From: Sinotaia quadrata
Taxonomy: Eukaryota; Mollusca; Gastropoda; Architaenioglossa; Viviparidae
Direction of reading: 5' to 3'
Length of the DNA stretch: 64,000 nucleotides
NCBI GenBank assembly: GCA_028829895.1
Contig: CM054177.1
Span: forward strand, 38,718,564 to 38,782,563
Each line of letters starts with the position of its first letter. Position 1 is the first letter of the stretch. Shown here piece by piece: positions 34,843-46,604 of the stretch. The notes below the pieces were generated by a model. It worked only from the letters and a program-made list of their open reading frames with translations, was not told the DNA's origin and made no database searches. Position numbers and translations under genes: made by a program.

Positions 34843-35625
34843 GTTGACTTGCAGGTTATTTTGAATGACCAAAGGCTAAGATGCTGACACAGTATCTGAT
34901 TTGGTGTATGAACTTCCTCACTGAGGTCACCACCCAGGATGAAGGAGTCCCAAGAAGGACTCAATAGCCATCTGTCCAGAACCAAGGCGAGCCACTAGTA
35001 ATGTGGAGTTTTGGCTGTGGTCAACAGCCTGGAGAGGGATGGGCTCTGCCAGGTTCATTTGCCCAAGACACACCATGAAATGATAACTTTATTTCAAACC
35101 ATACGGATCGGTCATCGCCCAGAACAAGAACCATGCCTTCTGTCTTGCACCAGGGCAGTGGTATGCTACTGGTGCACCATCACCATCAAAACTCCGTGCC
35201 AGAAACAACATCGGCATCGATACGTGGAACATCATTACATTAAGAACACCTGGAAAGTTAGAGGAGCTGATATATGAAATAAACAGATGCCATTGGACCA
35301 TCCTGGGACTGTGTGAAGTATGATGGAAGAACCTTTCCCCATTAACACAGGATGGCCATAAATTATACTACTCTGGCAGAGATGATAAATAAGAACATGG
35401 TGTCAGATTTCTTGTCCACAAAGCCATCATGAGCTGTCAGTCAGTCTCCATCAGGCTTATCACCATATGCTTGAGGACAACCCCACTCAATATCACCATT
35501 GTGCAAGCTTATGCTCCAACTATGGACCTTGATGATGAAGAAATAGAGGACTTCTATGACCAACTGCAAGATGTCCTAGACCAGACCACAAAGAAAGACA
35601 TTCTTGTGGTGCAAAGAGACTACTT
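34843..35625 (+). mobile_element. RTE-type LINE, inverted 5' segment (5' UTR and endonuclease start)
   Basis: This plus-strand segment reads as the 5' part of the same LINE. It has a 5' leader, then endonuclease N-terminal blocks TWNIITLRTPGKLEELIYEI (about 35220-35280), WTILGLCEV, FLVHKAIMS and ITIVQAYAPTMD, ending in KKDILVV at 35590-35612. The 3' segment on the opposite strand picks up at the same point (VVQGDW-like codons near 34811-34828). The 5' portion is thus inverted relative to the rest, with about 18 bp shared at the breakpoint. Stops and frameshifts show that it is inactive. Confidence 0.85.
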
Positions 35626-35629
35626 GAAA

Positions 35630-37290
35630 CTAAAAAATTCCTTGGGATCACACTGCAGTTTAAGAATCCCTGAATTATCAAATACATGCAAAAATGCGTG
35701 TGATCTACACTATTGTTCTAATATACAAATATAACTACAGTGCATTTAATTCATCTTCTAGTTGTTATGTTCTAAATTTATGGCCCACTATATGTTAAAG
35801 AAATATAATCTATTTCTATTCTCTATTGTCCACCAAATGTTAAAGGAAGTGAAAAAGACAAGAACATAATAAAATGTAGTTTTAATTAATTTCTCCCTTG
35901 CTTACTGGAGAACTTAACCCGGTCCTCCAGTCACATGACCCACTTTCAGCAAACAAATACAAGAGATGCACAATGAAATGGCAGGTCACAAATGTCTAAC
36001 CTTATGTTAAAACCTATAATATTCAAATTAGCTCAAGCTCCCAAAATTCACCTTTCAAAATAAAGTTCCTTTGGCAAATAAAAGTGATGGGATAAGAAAA
36101 GAAGTTAAGGATCAGTTTTAAAGGGAATTTAATAAAGAAAACAACAGATTAAAATGAAATAGAAATAAAACAAGATAAAGTGTCCAGATGGATTAGAATA
36201 ATATAAAGCTTATTGTCATCATAAACAGAGAAGGTTATTGTGCACAAGGTAAGTACAGCACAGCCAATGTCTTTTTGAGTGTCTTTCTTTTAAAACTTAT
36301 CTCTCACTCTCGTGGCCAAAACTAAACCTGTCATCAGCTGTTACAAGTATCAGCATCCCGATGTCCTTTGGTCCAGGTGAAAAGGAGGCATGGTTTTGTG
36401 ACATCACACTGACCAAATAGTGTACAGATGTGGGATTGTGTGGAGGGTCTCTGCAGTCTTTTCTTGGCTGGTACTCCCTTGCTAGAATAGTACTTCGTTT
36501 ACACATTGCTTAAAATCATAGGTTTAAATGACATCATGTTCACTCATTCAGACAATTTTATAGATGAAAATAAAGTTGGACAAAGCTTTCGCACTTACTA
36601 AGAAATGTAACTAACAATATACTTATGAGATGTGTATGAACACATATACATAAGTTGATAAATAGCTGCAAAATTAAGAAAATATTAGTTTAATAATTAG
36701 CTAGAAAAACTACAATATTGACCTTTTGCTGGGAATTACTGAATTATAAAATCCAGATTTCCCATAAGTCCACAAACTTATAATTTTGTATAGTCTTGGA
36801 AATATTTACTACAAGTTTCTATTTGTAGGAGATGCTGAGTGAGTGCCCAAAGGCAGTCTAATTTTGGTATCTTTAACTTATATTATTTAAGCTTTCTTAT
36901 ATCTGTTGCCCAGATTTCCCTAATCCTAGGTGACACTCTTCACATCCAGTCCTAGCTTCATTGGTTCAGGCCACAATCCTCTCTTATGACATTAACACTT
37001 TAGGTCCGCTTACAGTGACCACAGTCCTCTCTTATAGACATTAACACTAGGTCCGCTTACACCAGCCGAAGTGGCGACAATTAAACCACAGATTACATAA
37101 CCGAAGGAGTTGGAAAACTCGAGGCTGAGTTTAATTAGAATGTCATTGTGATTGTTAGATTGCTAAAAGCTGAAATCACTACCTTTATCATGATTTAAAG
37201 TAATAAGTTTGAACTATTATTTTTATTTAAATTATTATGATTAAAGTTTAGAAGATTATTATGAGTTCAGATATAATAATCTCTTATAAT
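35630..37290. other. Intronic sequence, no gene recognised
   Basis: Part of the last intron of gene A. Only short duplications were seen, for example 'atcctctcttatgacattaacac' paralleled by 'tcctctcttatagacattaa' near 36976 and 37026 (the first broken as 'atcctctcttatgacatt' and 'aacac'). No exon or RNA gene recognised. Confidence 0.6.
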
Positions 37291-37298
37291 TTTAATAA

Positions 37299-38120
37299 TG
37301 TAGCCCCTGTTAGTTTTGGTATTTTTGTGTGTCATCATCGTGTGTATATGTGTACAGCTGCATTCCCACGCTTCCTTCTCTTTTACAAGTAGGATTACGG
37401 CTCTGTTGTAAAATGGGTCAGGACCACTCCCTTTGTTTCAAAGCGCGCGCTATATTGGCGCTAGTTGTGTTAGAGTGCGTGCTTTTATTGTTATATACTG
37501 TTTTAGGTAGTTAGTAAGTGAAGTTCATATTTATATATTTAGAAAGTAGATAGTTTATATTTTTAATTGATGTATTTTTATGTGATGAATAATGTTATTG
37601 TATTTGTGTATTTTGCAATTTATGTGTGTGAATGCTTTTCCTGAAGCCCGCCAACACAGATTTTATTTCATTAAAGGTTTAATTCTTCAGATTATATATA
37701 TGAAAAGATTTGTATATTAAAGTATAATTATTCTAGTTTCACTGTATATTTGAATTATTATGTATTTTTTAGGCATATAGCTATAATTGATAGTTGAAAG
37801 TAAGTAAAGAAACACAGAAGTTATTTTTAGAAGCCTTTCCACACTAGATTTCCGTTTTCTGGAACCCTGGGCTTCAGGGAAGGCCGCTCCCATAGGATAT
37901 AAAGAGCATGTGTGGTTTGAGTGAGAGTGTCTCAGAGTGTCTATCTACATGCAAATAAAGACTATGTAACAATTACCAGGCGTTGTCAAATCTGTTGTCA
38001 TGACTGCCGTCCATCATCGTCGTTCGTCAGTATTGTCTCTATGTTTATGACCCGGGTTCTACCACTCTGGATCTCCATTCACTTCAATAAAATCATGAGA
38101 AGGTGAGCCAACATGCTACA
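37299..38120 (+). mobile_element. Candidate solo LTR
   Basis: The segment begins TGTAGC and ends GCTACA, an inverted TG...CA terminus. It contains a TATA-like 'aggatataaagagc' at about 37895, 'aataaagac' about 60 bp downstream and another 'aataaaatcatg' near the end, in the order expected of an LTR. No matching target duplication flanks it (left 'aataa', right 'ctatc'), which weakens the call. It ends 40 bp from the donor of the penultimate exon of gene A and is antisense to it. Confidence 0.4.
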
Positions 38121-38159
38121 CTATCTTCTTTTGAGAGGTATAATGGCTCACAAACTTAC

Positions 38160-38327
38160 AGGCAGGGTGAATCTGTCAGCACATGCTAGTCGAATGCGGT
38201 CTGGTGTGGTTGGCGTGTTAAGAATGACATGAGGATCAAGTCCTTCATCTTGTCTGGCAGAAGCGATGGCATCTTGGACTGCCTGAAGCACTGAGGCTGA
38301 CAAAAATAATGGTGGTTCACCAATTCC
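38160..38327 (-). CDS. XDH: Gene A penultimate exon, catalytic Glu
   Basis: The 168-bp phase-0 exon encodes 56 residues starting GIGEPPLFLSASVL. The glutamate of GEPPLF corresponds to bovine Glu1261, the base that activates the molybdenum-bound hydroxyl. The region NTPTTPDRIRLACADRF matches the family ending DSPATPEKIRNACVDKF. The acceptor is AACTAG and the donor GTAAGT. Confidence 0.95.
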
Positions 38328-39094
38328 CTAGTTAAAAAAAAAATTTGAGTTGCATTGTTTAATAGATGAATGATTAAAAGAAATGTTTATGGCTTGAGAC
38401 TAAATGTGATGCTGCATGGCAAAACTTGGCTAAAGTGAAAAAAATTCAAAAATGGGATTTCTGTAATTTATTGAAGTTTAAGAATCTCGTGTTTATTTTA
38501 GAAAAAGACCATTTTAATTTTTGTCACATAGTTTTTTCACTATACATTTTTTAAGTACACATCCCAACCCCTGAACTATCAAAGGGAGTAATCAGACTAA
38601 AATGGCTGTAGTGCAAAATTACTTTTTGCGTCTTTAGCTGGGTTTTGCCATGCAGCATCAAAAATAACTGTCTCTAACGACCTAAATTAGACAGAATGCC
38701 TATCAATAGAAAACTTAATCAAAACATAGGCATGAGTAAAAAGTTAAGAAATAGTTACTTATTTCGTAATACAAACAATACATCTTCCCATTTCTCAGAC
38801 CTAAACTGACATCAGTTTCTTTCTGAAATATTAAAATTTGATACACATGTATCTATAATAATGAGAATGAAATATTAAAACTTGATAACATGTATATATA
38901 TATTAATGAGAATGAAATATTTTAAACAAATGGAGCTGTAAGTTTTATTCTTTTAGTAAAGAAACTTTAAACACTACTGTTTATGTGGAAATCTTAGACA
39001 CTGTTTATTTTCTACGATTGTGAGGAAATCTTATAAAAGTGATATATGTATACATGGAGCTCTTAAACAGCAATATATGTTTATGTGGAGATCT

Positions 39095-39580
39095 TAAACA
39101 TTGCTCGGTGTAAGGAAAATTTAAACACTGTTAGATCTTCATTTGAGGACTGTAAACATTGTTCCAAGAATGCGAGGAAATTTAACACTGTTAGATCTTC
39201 ATATGAGGAGTAAGGACAATAAGCATTGTTAGGTCTTCATGTAAGGACTGTAAACATTGTTAAATCTTTATGTGAGGACTGTACACATTGTTAGATCTTC
39301 ATGTAAGGATGGTAAACATTTTTAGATCTTCATGTGAGGACTATAAACATTTTTAGATCTTCATGTGAGGACTATAAACATTGTTAGATCTTTATGTGAG
39401 GACTATAAACATTGTTAGATCTTCATGTGAGGACTATAAACATTGTTAGATCTTCATGTGAGGACTGTAAACATTGTTAAATCTTTGTGTGAGGACTGTA
39501 AACATTGTTAGATCTTCATGTGAGGACTGTAAACATTGTTAGATCTTCATGTGAGGACTATAAACACTTTTAAAATATGC
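39095..39580. repeat. About 31-bp minisatellite, about 14 copies
   Basis: The unit is 'cattgttagatcttcatgtg' plus 'aggactgtaaa', in the intron between exons 38160-38327 and 39942-40109. Less regular copies extend left to about 38960. The interval 38330-38950 has no exon. Confidence 0.9.
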
Positions 39581-39941
39581 TTATATTTAGACATTTAAAA
39601 ATTTTTGTTATAAGAACTTTTATAACTATTTTTATGGGGAGATCATAAACTTTATTTTATGTTGTAAGAAAATGTTAAACATTGGGTCTATCTATGTTTA
39701 TGTTGTGTTTATGTTGTGAACTGTATGATAAATATTAAATACTTATAGGGAATCTTTAATGTTGGTCTACATCAGTGAAAGAATTTTTAAAACTGGTCTT
39801 TACCAGTGAGGAAATCTTTTATAATGGTCTGTATTGGTGAAGAATAATGAAATTTGTAGGGTCTTTTATCAAAACCTGACAGAAATTAATAGTTAGACAA
39901 TTGTTAGGTCGTAGTAAAAGAATAACCCAACAATAGCACAC

Positions 39942-40109
39942 CTTAGATGAATAGATGGCTCGTGAGTTTCTACTATTTTGCAGTAATGAAACATTGAAAA
40001 CATGAGGGATGTTGCCCAAAGTTGGAATTTTGTATGTGCTGGGGCCACAGGTCAGCAGTTTTCCATCAGGTTGAACTTTGTACTGCTCTAGCATCATCAT
40101 TCCATATCC
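39942..40109 (-). CDS. XDH: Gene A exon, molybdenum domain (GPSTYKIP)
   Basis: The 168-bp exon encodes 56 residues, including LTCGPSTYKIPTLGNIP and SRAIYSSK. These match bovine TRGPSTYKIPAFGSIP and KKAIYASK. The acceptor is GTACAG and the donor GTGTGC. The next residues (GIGEPPLF) come from the following exon in frame. Confidence 0.96.
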
Positions 40110-40429
40110 CTGTACAAAAACAGAATTTGTAGACAAACACCCAATGCAGAAACCATAATTAAAAAGAAAACAACATTAACACTATAAAGAAAAGCCAAAT
40201 TTAAATAATTTCATGACATGATATTAATTGCATTACACTAAAGATATTAAAAATCAACTCATTCTTATCAGTATACTGTTATTAGATATAATATCCTGAG
40301 AAGTAATTTAATTACCATCACAACAGAAAGTGTAGTAGTCACTACTGTGAACTGTATTTAGTATCTACAACAACATACAGTATTTAGTGGCAACAATAAA
40401 AATAAGCACAAATAACTATTCTACTTCCT

Positions 40430-40730
40430 TATGAGAAATGACTATCTACTGTAAAATTAACTATTTTACTACCTTAGGAGAAATGACTGAATTAACTAGA
40501 ATTAACTATTCTACTTCCTTATGAGAAATCACTCTCTACTGTAAAATTTCTACTTTCCTATGAGAAATGACTGTCTACTGTAGAATTAACTATTCTACTT
40601 TCCTATGAGAAATGACTGTCTACTGTAGAATTAACTATTCTACTTCCTTATGAGAAATCACTCTCTACTGTAGAATTAACTATTCTACTTCCTTATGAGA
40701 AATGACTGTCTACTGTAGAATTAACATTCT
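40430..40730. repeat. About 45-bp minisatellite, 6-7 copies
   Basis: The unit is 'ttcctatgagaaatgactg' plus 'tctactgtagaattaactattctac' (broken as 'tctactgtagaatt' and 'aactattctac'). It fills most of a 703-bp intron of gene A. Confidence 0.9.
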
Positions 40731-40812
40731 ATCCTTGTTTTGTCAAGTTTGGTTTCCTGAAATCTTGACTTTGTGTAGAATCTAAAAGAGTTCTAAAAGT
40801 GTTATCAATAAC

Positions 40813-40899
40813 CTGGACAAAAGCTCCTTCTATCTGCCCAATGTCAATGGTGGGGTTCAAACTTTTCCCAACATCCATGACAATGTCTGTTGACAATAC
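40813..40899 (-). CDS. XDH: Gene A exon, molybdenum domain (DIVMDVG)
   Basis: The 87-bp phase-0 exon encodes 29 residues: [19 protein letters not shown] then EGAFVQ. The block is almost identical to bovine [26 protein letters not shown] (broken after GQ). The acceptor is CTGAAG and the donor GTTATT. A 20-bp tandem repeat with 'aaaaataaatcaacatacag' lies at 40918-40990, just upstream in the intron. Confidence 0.96.
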
Positions 40900-41209
40900 C
40901 TTCAGAGAGGACACAAAAGGAAAAGTAAATCAGCATACAGAAAAATAAATCAACATACAGAAAAATAAATTAACATAGAGAAAATTAAATCAACATTGAT
41001 AACATGAACTTTCCTGTCTGTTCCACAGTTGTTCTCTCTGTATGCATTACAAACATCCAAATTATGAATTTAAAATTGTGACAATGAGTTTAGGAGTTGT
41101 GTGACTGCTGGATAGTTTTATTTATTTTTGATATATACTTAGTCTGACTCAGACTATGTTGGATTTTTCACTCTTCCTAAATAGCCTTTGTTCTAAAACA
41201 AAATAAACA

Positions 41210-41365
41210 CAACAACTTGTAAAGTAATCTATAGCTTTTAATCATTATAAAAACAATCTTGTAAAGTGGATCTATAGCTTCTAATCATTATAAAAACAAT
41301 CTTGTAAAGTAACCTATAGCTTCTGATCAATATAAACACACAAACTTGTAAAGATAGCTTCTAAT
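41210..41365. repeat. About 45-bp minisatellite, left part of a split array
   Basis: Three to four units of 'cttgtaaagtaacctatagc' plus 'ttctaatcattataaaaacaa'. Related units ('acacaaacttgtaaagtaac' and 'tagtatctaattaatataaac') reappear at 44530-44760, so a 3.1-kb segment holding a LINE may have inserted into one array. Confidence 0.7.
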
Positions 41366-41689
41366 CAAAATGTGACTTAATGCCACACTAGTTATTGGTT
41401 GTGATTATTATTAATCACCTATAATAATTACAAGTGATAAGAATCTTAATTTATGTTATTAACAAATCTCCAGAAGACATCACTTGTCTCTCTCACTTGG
41501 CAGATATGCGGGTGCTGTAAATTTCTCTCTTCCGCAACATTAAAGATAAACATTCACTGTCACACAATATTTCTGTAGGTGGAAAACTTATTACCAAAAG
41601 AGAAGATAAATCCAATTTAAATCTATAGTGAGCCCCCATTCAACCAATATCTTTCCAACAATATATGTAAGAAGGTCAATAAATGTATT

Positions 41690-42190
41690 AAGTCAACAAT
41701 CAAATATACATATAACAAATACAATGAAAAGATAACTTGACATCAATATTTCAATGAAACCACATTCAAATAATTTTAATGATAATATAGTCTTCTATCC
41801 TAACACATAATTCAACAGATTAGTGTCAAAATAAATCCCAGGATAGTTCTTATCAGAGAACAGAAATGGGGTTATAGAGATTATAGCAATAATAGTTTGT
41901 ACATAACTGTCTAGGTGATGTCACAAATTTTTTCGTGTGCTTTCTTAAGAAAGTCACAAGTTTATTGTCACAATAGAATTGTCAGTTTCATGTGTCCTCT
42001 ACCATGCTGTAGAATGTTCTGTCAGCCTTGTTCTCTCAAGACTAATGTGGGAGCTCCATCACTGTATTAGTTCCTTCAAGCAGAGCAACAATATAGCGAT
42101 TTCCAGTAACTTCCTTGTACCAAAAATTCCATGATGTAGTTGAGCATATTTTGCCACCATACATCAACAGAGTGCAGGTATCCTTATCTC
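41690..42190. repeat. Dispersed direct repeat, copy 1 (counterpart at 59490-59945)
   Basis: Shares with 59490-59945 'cacaattcaacagattagtg'-like, 'agaattgtcagtttca', 'atgtcctcta' and 'aaattccatgatgt' blocks over about 450 bp in the same orientation, with indels. Both copies lie in introns of gene A. No coding sequence, class unknown. Confidence 0.75.
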
Positions 42191-42599
42191 AAATCTACCA
42201 CGATCGTGGCAGTTTATAAATCAGTAAGCTTGGAGATCTAGTAAAAAAGGACTGCTTCTTCCCATTAAGCTAATGGCCACCTCTCATGACCAAACTTCTT
42301 TCACATCAAATCCAAAGTACATGTAATTAGAAAATAAATTCTTTTCAATAGATAAACTTTGATCTCAAACCATTGGCTGTAAATCTTAACCATTTGATAA
42401 TAAAAACTACTCATCCACCTAAAATCGGTTTAGATTACATCAGCAAACTCTAGCATATTCTTTACCTGAGTTGTTTACTCTAAAAATATAATCATAAGCA
42501 GTGCCCAAGGTTGGGTCACGTTAACATTGGCAACAAAGATATAATTATTAAGTACAGAAATAGGGATAGGCAAATTTACTCCAAAATAACTACACTAGG

Positions 42600-44490
42600 G
42601 TAGAAAACACAGATGCCCATCTAACAATTTCTCTAATAAATAAAAAACATCAACTACATATCACAAATATATACATCAATCCATGCACACAAAGAACAAT
42701 TATAGGATTAGAAAAAATCTACCTTTTTGAAAATCATATAATTATGGGAGATTTCAATGCGCTACACCCATGCTGGTTAAAGGGAAACAAAAACAACAAA
42801 AACAAACGTGGCCAAATTTTATTAGACTGGATTATAAAAGAAAATCTAACTTTTCTAGCCCCTCCTCAACCAACAAGACACCAAAACACCCTAGACATAG
42901 TGCTAATGACACCACACCTCACTCTAGATACTACAATTATAACTGATGAACACAACTATACCAGTGACCACCATCCCATAATAATAGAAATAAATAACAA
43001 ACAAATATACCACTCAGACACAACTGTGAACACAACATGGCACATTTCAAAGGGAAATTGGGACACCTTTAAAAGAAACTTAGAATTAACATCAGAACAG
43101 CTATTAACTCATGACAACACAAACACATGGGCCAACAACATCATGGAAGCCATCACCAAAGCAGCAAACTTAGCATTTCCCCTAACACAAGCAAACACTC
43201 CCACACCCCTCACCCTCTGGTGGGATCAACAACTAGAAAAAACCAAAAAGGAAAGGAAAAAGACACTTAGACAATACAGAAAACAACCAAACAATGAAAC
43301 AGCTAAAACACGATACTACAACATCAACACACAATTCAAAATTCAAATAAATAAAGCAAAGAAAAAATCCTGGGAAAAGGCATGCAATCAACTAAACAGA
43401 AACAGAACAACTAAACAAATATGGGACAAAATAAAGAAAATAATGGGTACTGGGATGAGCAAAAGTATGATACCACCACTAGTAACCCACCCAAAATCAA
43501 ACATATACACCTCAACTGAAGAGGAAAAGGCTGAAACCTTAGTAGATGCATTTCAAGCAAATACGAACAACACCAACCCTCAGAAAAAAAAAAAACTAGA
43601 AAAAGTATCAAAACTACTAGCAAAACTAGAAAAGAACAAAAACAAAACCTCAGACTCCATCAAAAAAATAAACTCACCTATCACATTAGAAGAAATAGAA
43701 CATACAGTTAAAAACAAAAAGAACACAGCTCCAGGCCAAGACAAAATATCTTACCAATTTTTAAGAAGACTACCACACAATATACTACATAATCTAACAC
43801 AGCTGTTTAACAAAATATGGAAAACAGGTGATATACCAACACTCTGGAAACAAGCCAACATAATACCAATACCGAAACCAGACAAAGATCACACTCAACC
43901 AAACTCATACAGACCAATCTCCCTTCTCCCAACACTAGCAAAAACACTAGAAACAATAGTAAATAGAAGAATCACATACTACATGTACTTAGAAACAAAT
44001 AACCTACTCTCTCATGAACAACATGGGTTCAGACCAAAAAGATCCACCACAGATGCCACCAATAGATTAGTAGACAACATCATGATAGATAGACTACAAA
44101 AAAACACACAATAGCAATCTTTATTCACATATCAAAAGCCTTCGACATGGTTTGGCACCCAACAATACTAATTAAAATGCTTCAAATGGGAATAGGAGGG
44201 AACATATACAACTATGTTAAAAATTTCCTTCAAAACAGAACATTCCGAGTACAAATAAAGCACACAGCATGCAAGTAAACTGTAAACAACGTCAGGCAAG
44301 TGGAAAACTAATTCCATAACTTCCATATATCTTCCACATTTTTTTTTTTTAACATTACTACCCTCCTAGAACATAGTAAGGTGGAAGGCCCCACAGGAAC
44401 TCTACAGAAACTGAGAACATCAAGAAGATGAAAAGTTTCCACGCAATTCCTGTGGGGAAAGAAAGTGATCGTAAAGAAGAAGAAGAAGAA
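42600..44490 (+). mobile_element. LINE with endonuclease and partial reverse transcriptase, internally deleted
   Basis: Plus-strand coding starts inside the endonuclease domain (frame open from about 42600; GDFNALHPCW at 42748, SDHHPI at about 42967). It continues into the reverse transcriptase: APGQDKISYQFLRRLP, WKQANIIPIPKPDKD, YRPISLLPTLAKTLE and HGFRPKRSTTDA. After 44114 the frame shifts and HISKAFDMVWHP (catalytic motif A region) follows, then a stop at about 44277. The YADD box and everything after is missing. The element resumes in a 3' module (44360-44480) ending in (GAA)n. It belongs to the jockey/I-like group with an apurinic endonuclease. It is dead: 5'-truncated, frameshifted and deleted inside. 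It lies antisense in a gene A intron. Confidence 0.85.
42744..44114 (+). pseudogene. LINE ORF2 fragment: endonuclease C-terminus plus reverse transcriptase N-terminus
   Basis: The 456-codon open frame covers the last third of an exonuclease-endonuclease-phosphatase domain (GDFN, then SDHHP with the catalytic His). A Lys-rich linker follows (about residues 150-300), then the fingers of a reverse transcriptase (PGQDKI, IPIPKPDKD, YRPISLLP, GFRPKRST). The frame uses much A-rich coding, unlike host exons. The Met at 42744 is internal, since homologous frame extends at least 140 bp upstream. It ends by frameshift before the catalytic aspartates, so it cannot be active. Confidence 0.85.
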
Positions 44491-44524
44491 ATATAAATAA
44501 AAAATGTACAGTAAAGATTGCTTT

Positions 44525-44760
44525 TAGCCAATCTAAACACACAAACTTGTAAAGTAACAATAGTATCTAATTAATATAAACACACAAACATTTAAAATAA
44601 TGATAGTATCTAATTAATATAAACACACAAACATGTAAAATAATGATAATATCTAATTAATATAAACACACAAACATGTAAAATAATGATAGTATCTATT
44701 CAATATAAACACACAAACATGTAAAATAATGATAGTATCTAATCAATATAAACACAACAA
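44525..44760. repeat. 43-bp minisatellite, right part of a split array
   Basis: Five units of 'taatgatagtatctaatt' plus 'aatataaacacacaaacatgtaaaa' (broken as 'aatataaacacacaa' and 'acatgtaaaa'). See the related array at 41210-41365. Confidence 0.85.
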
Positions 44761-44942
44761 CTTCTTAAGTGACCTAATAAAACTAATAATAAAATAACTT
44801 CTAGGACAATAATAAAACATAAACTTGTTGAGTGATCTAGTAATATAGCACTATTGCAATCAATAAATATTATTAAATAAGCTACTTTAATTAATTAAAC
44901 ACTAAATATTAAAATAATATTTTTTAAATATTTGTCTCATAC

Positions 44943-45057
44943 CTTGTGGTCACCTGTCAGACAATCAATCTCCACCACTGAGCAGGCTACTCCATATGTA
45001 AAATATGCATAGGGGTGACCTTGATTAGTTTTGAAGTCATAACCAATGCCTGGCACA
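44943..45057 (-). CDS. XDH: Gene A exon, molybdenum domain ([21 protein letters not shown])
   Basis: The 115-bp exon encodes 38 residues plus a split serine codon. [20 protein letters not shown] and [12 protein letters not shown] match bovine GYSFETNSGNPFHYFSYGVA and [12 protein letters not shown]. The acceptor is GTTACAG and the donor GTATGA. Fully in frame with both neighbours. Confidence 0.96.
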
Positions 45058-45849
45058 CTGTAACAAGCAGACAATTCATTGCTAAAGGAGAAAGTATTTT
45101 TCCCTAAATGAGTCAACAATATTATTTTCTTGACTGAACATACACATGTACAATATTATTTTCTTGACTAAGCAAGCAGTCAACATGAATATTTAATTTT
45201 TCAGGCTGAGTTTGTAACATTATTTTCCTAAAATGTTATCTGTTTAAAATGCTATCTGAATTAGTCTAATAGATTAGTTTGCTAAATCTATATTTTTATT
45301 TTCCTTAATCAGTAAAAACATTGTTTTCTTGAATAAACATTCAAATACTATATTTCTCAGTGAGGAAACAGATTTGTTTCTTCAATGAACAGACTTGAAA
45401 GTGATGGGTAAAAGTGAAGAACAAAAGACTACATATTCTTTTTCAAAATTATTACATTGTGATCAAGTCATAAGTATGCAAAATTTAAAGGATAGTGATT
45501 GTAACTGTTCTTGTGAATACACAAGTAAAGTAACCTCTTCATTTCCAAAAATGTAGCATGTACTTAAACTGTTACATTTAACTAAGTGAATAAGGGTTTT
45601 ATTCAATGAGAAGTATTTTTTTTCTGAACCTCATTACATAACTTAATTTTAACCGTTCCATTCTAGTATGGAGCGAGCAGGTAATAATGCTGGTATTTAA
45701 ACACTGACTAATCATATTCTTGAAGGACTACTTATACAATGTTCTGAATGAAATTCAATCAGTCCAAGGACACCGATGAGGTGCTAATAAAGTATAACAT
45801 GATTTGGTATAAGTATGAAAGTGTCAGATTCCGGATTGTCTCAACTGAC

Positions 45850-45983
45850 CTGTGGAACCCAGTCGCAGAAAGACTGATGCGTGCTTCATAAGCCACTCTG
45901 ACTAGCTCCTCCCAGCAGATGTCTAGTTTCCCATTGAATATTCTAAATTTTTCCAGACGGTCTTTCAGTATTTGACAGGCTTC
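45850..45983 (-). CDS. XDH: Gene A exon, molybdenum domain (WEELVRVAY ... SLSATGF)
   Basis: The 134-bp exon encodes 44 residues plus two bases of a split codon: EACQILKDRLEKF, then WEELVRVAYEARISLSATGF. It corresponds to bovine AACQTILKRLEPY and WEDWVTAAYMDTVSLSATGF. The acceptor is TCTTTAG and the donor GTCAGT. Confidence 0.95.
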
Positions 45984-46604
45984 CTAAAGAGACCAATTGA
46001 ATGCATTATTTCCACAGAGAAACCAAACCACAATTAAAAAGCTGTTACACATGCAGTATACCAGGTATGATCAAGATCTATTAAAGACAAGTGAAGAGGA
46101 ATCTAGGTCAACCATTCAAATGAACTCAATCAATATATTTAGGAATTCTGATAATGTGTATATAAAATTTCAAGGTCACGGCCCAAATGCATATTCTAAA
46201 ATGAGATCAAAAGAATATATTTCTACAAAATATTTTTTACATTAGCAATGTACATAAATGAGCTTGATGGCAATGAAGATGGCCAAACAACCACTCTTGT
46301 TTGCTGAAGGTATGATACTTGACCAAAGAAAATGGTCTCTGCCCAAATGCTGCATGCTATTGCCTATCTTACCTGCATGCAGGTGTCACATACAGGCTTG
46401 ACTAGCCCAGAGCATTTTAGCCACTTTGTATCATTATGTGACAGTCTCATATATGAACAAAAGATTTGGTTTTTATTCTAGGTTGAACCCCTAAAATAAT
46501 AAATTGCTAGCTACAAAAACTTTGCCAGGATGTTTTAAAATGTTGGTTTTACTAAAATGTCTGGGTTTTATAGATATATATATCTAAAGTAGGTTTATTC
46601 TTCT

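Noticed and set aside
42744..44114. Largest open frame as a host gene
   Set aside because: It is LINE endonuclease and reverse transcriptase sequence, frameshifted and truncated.
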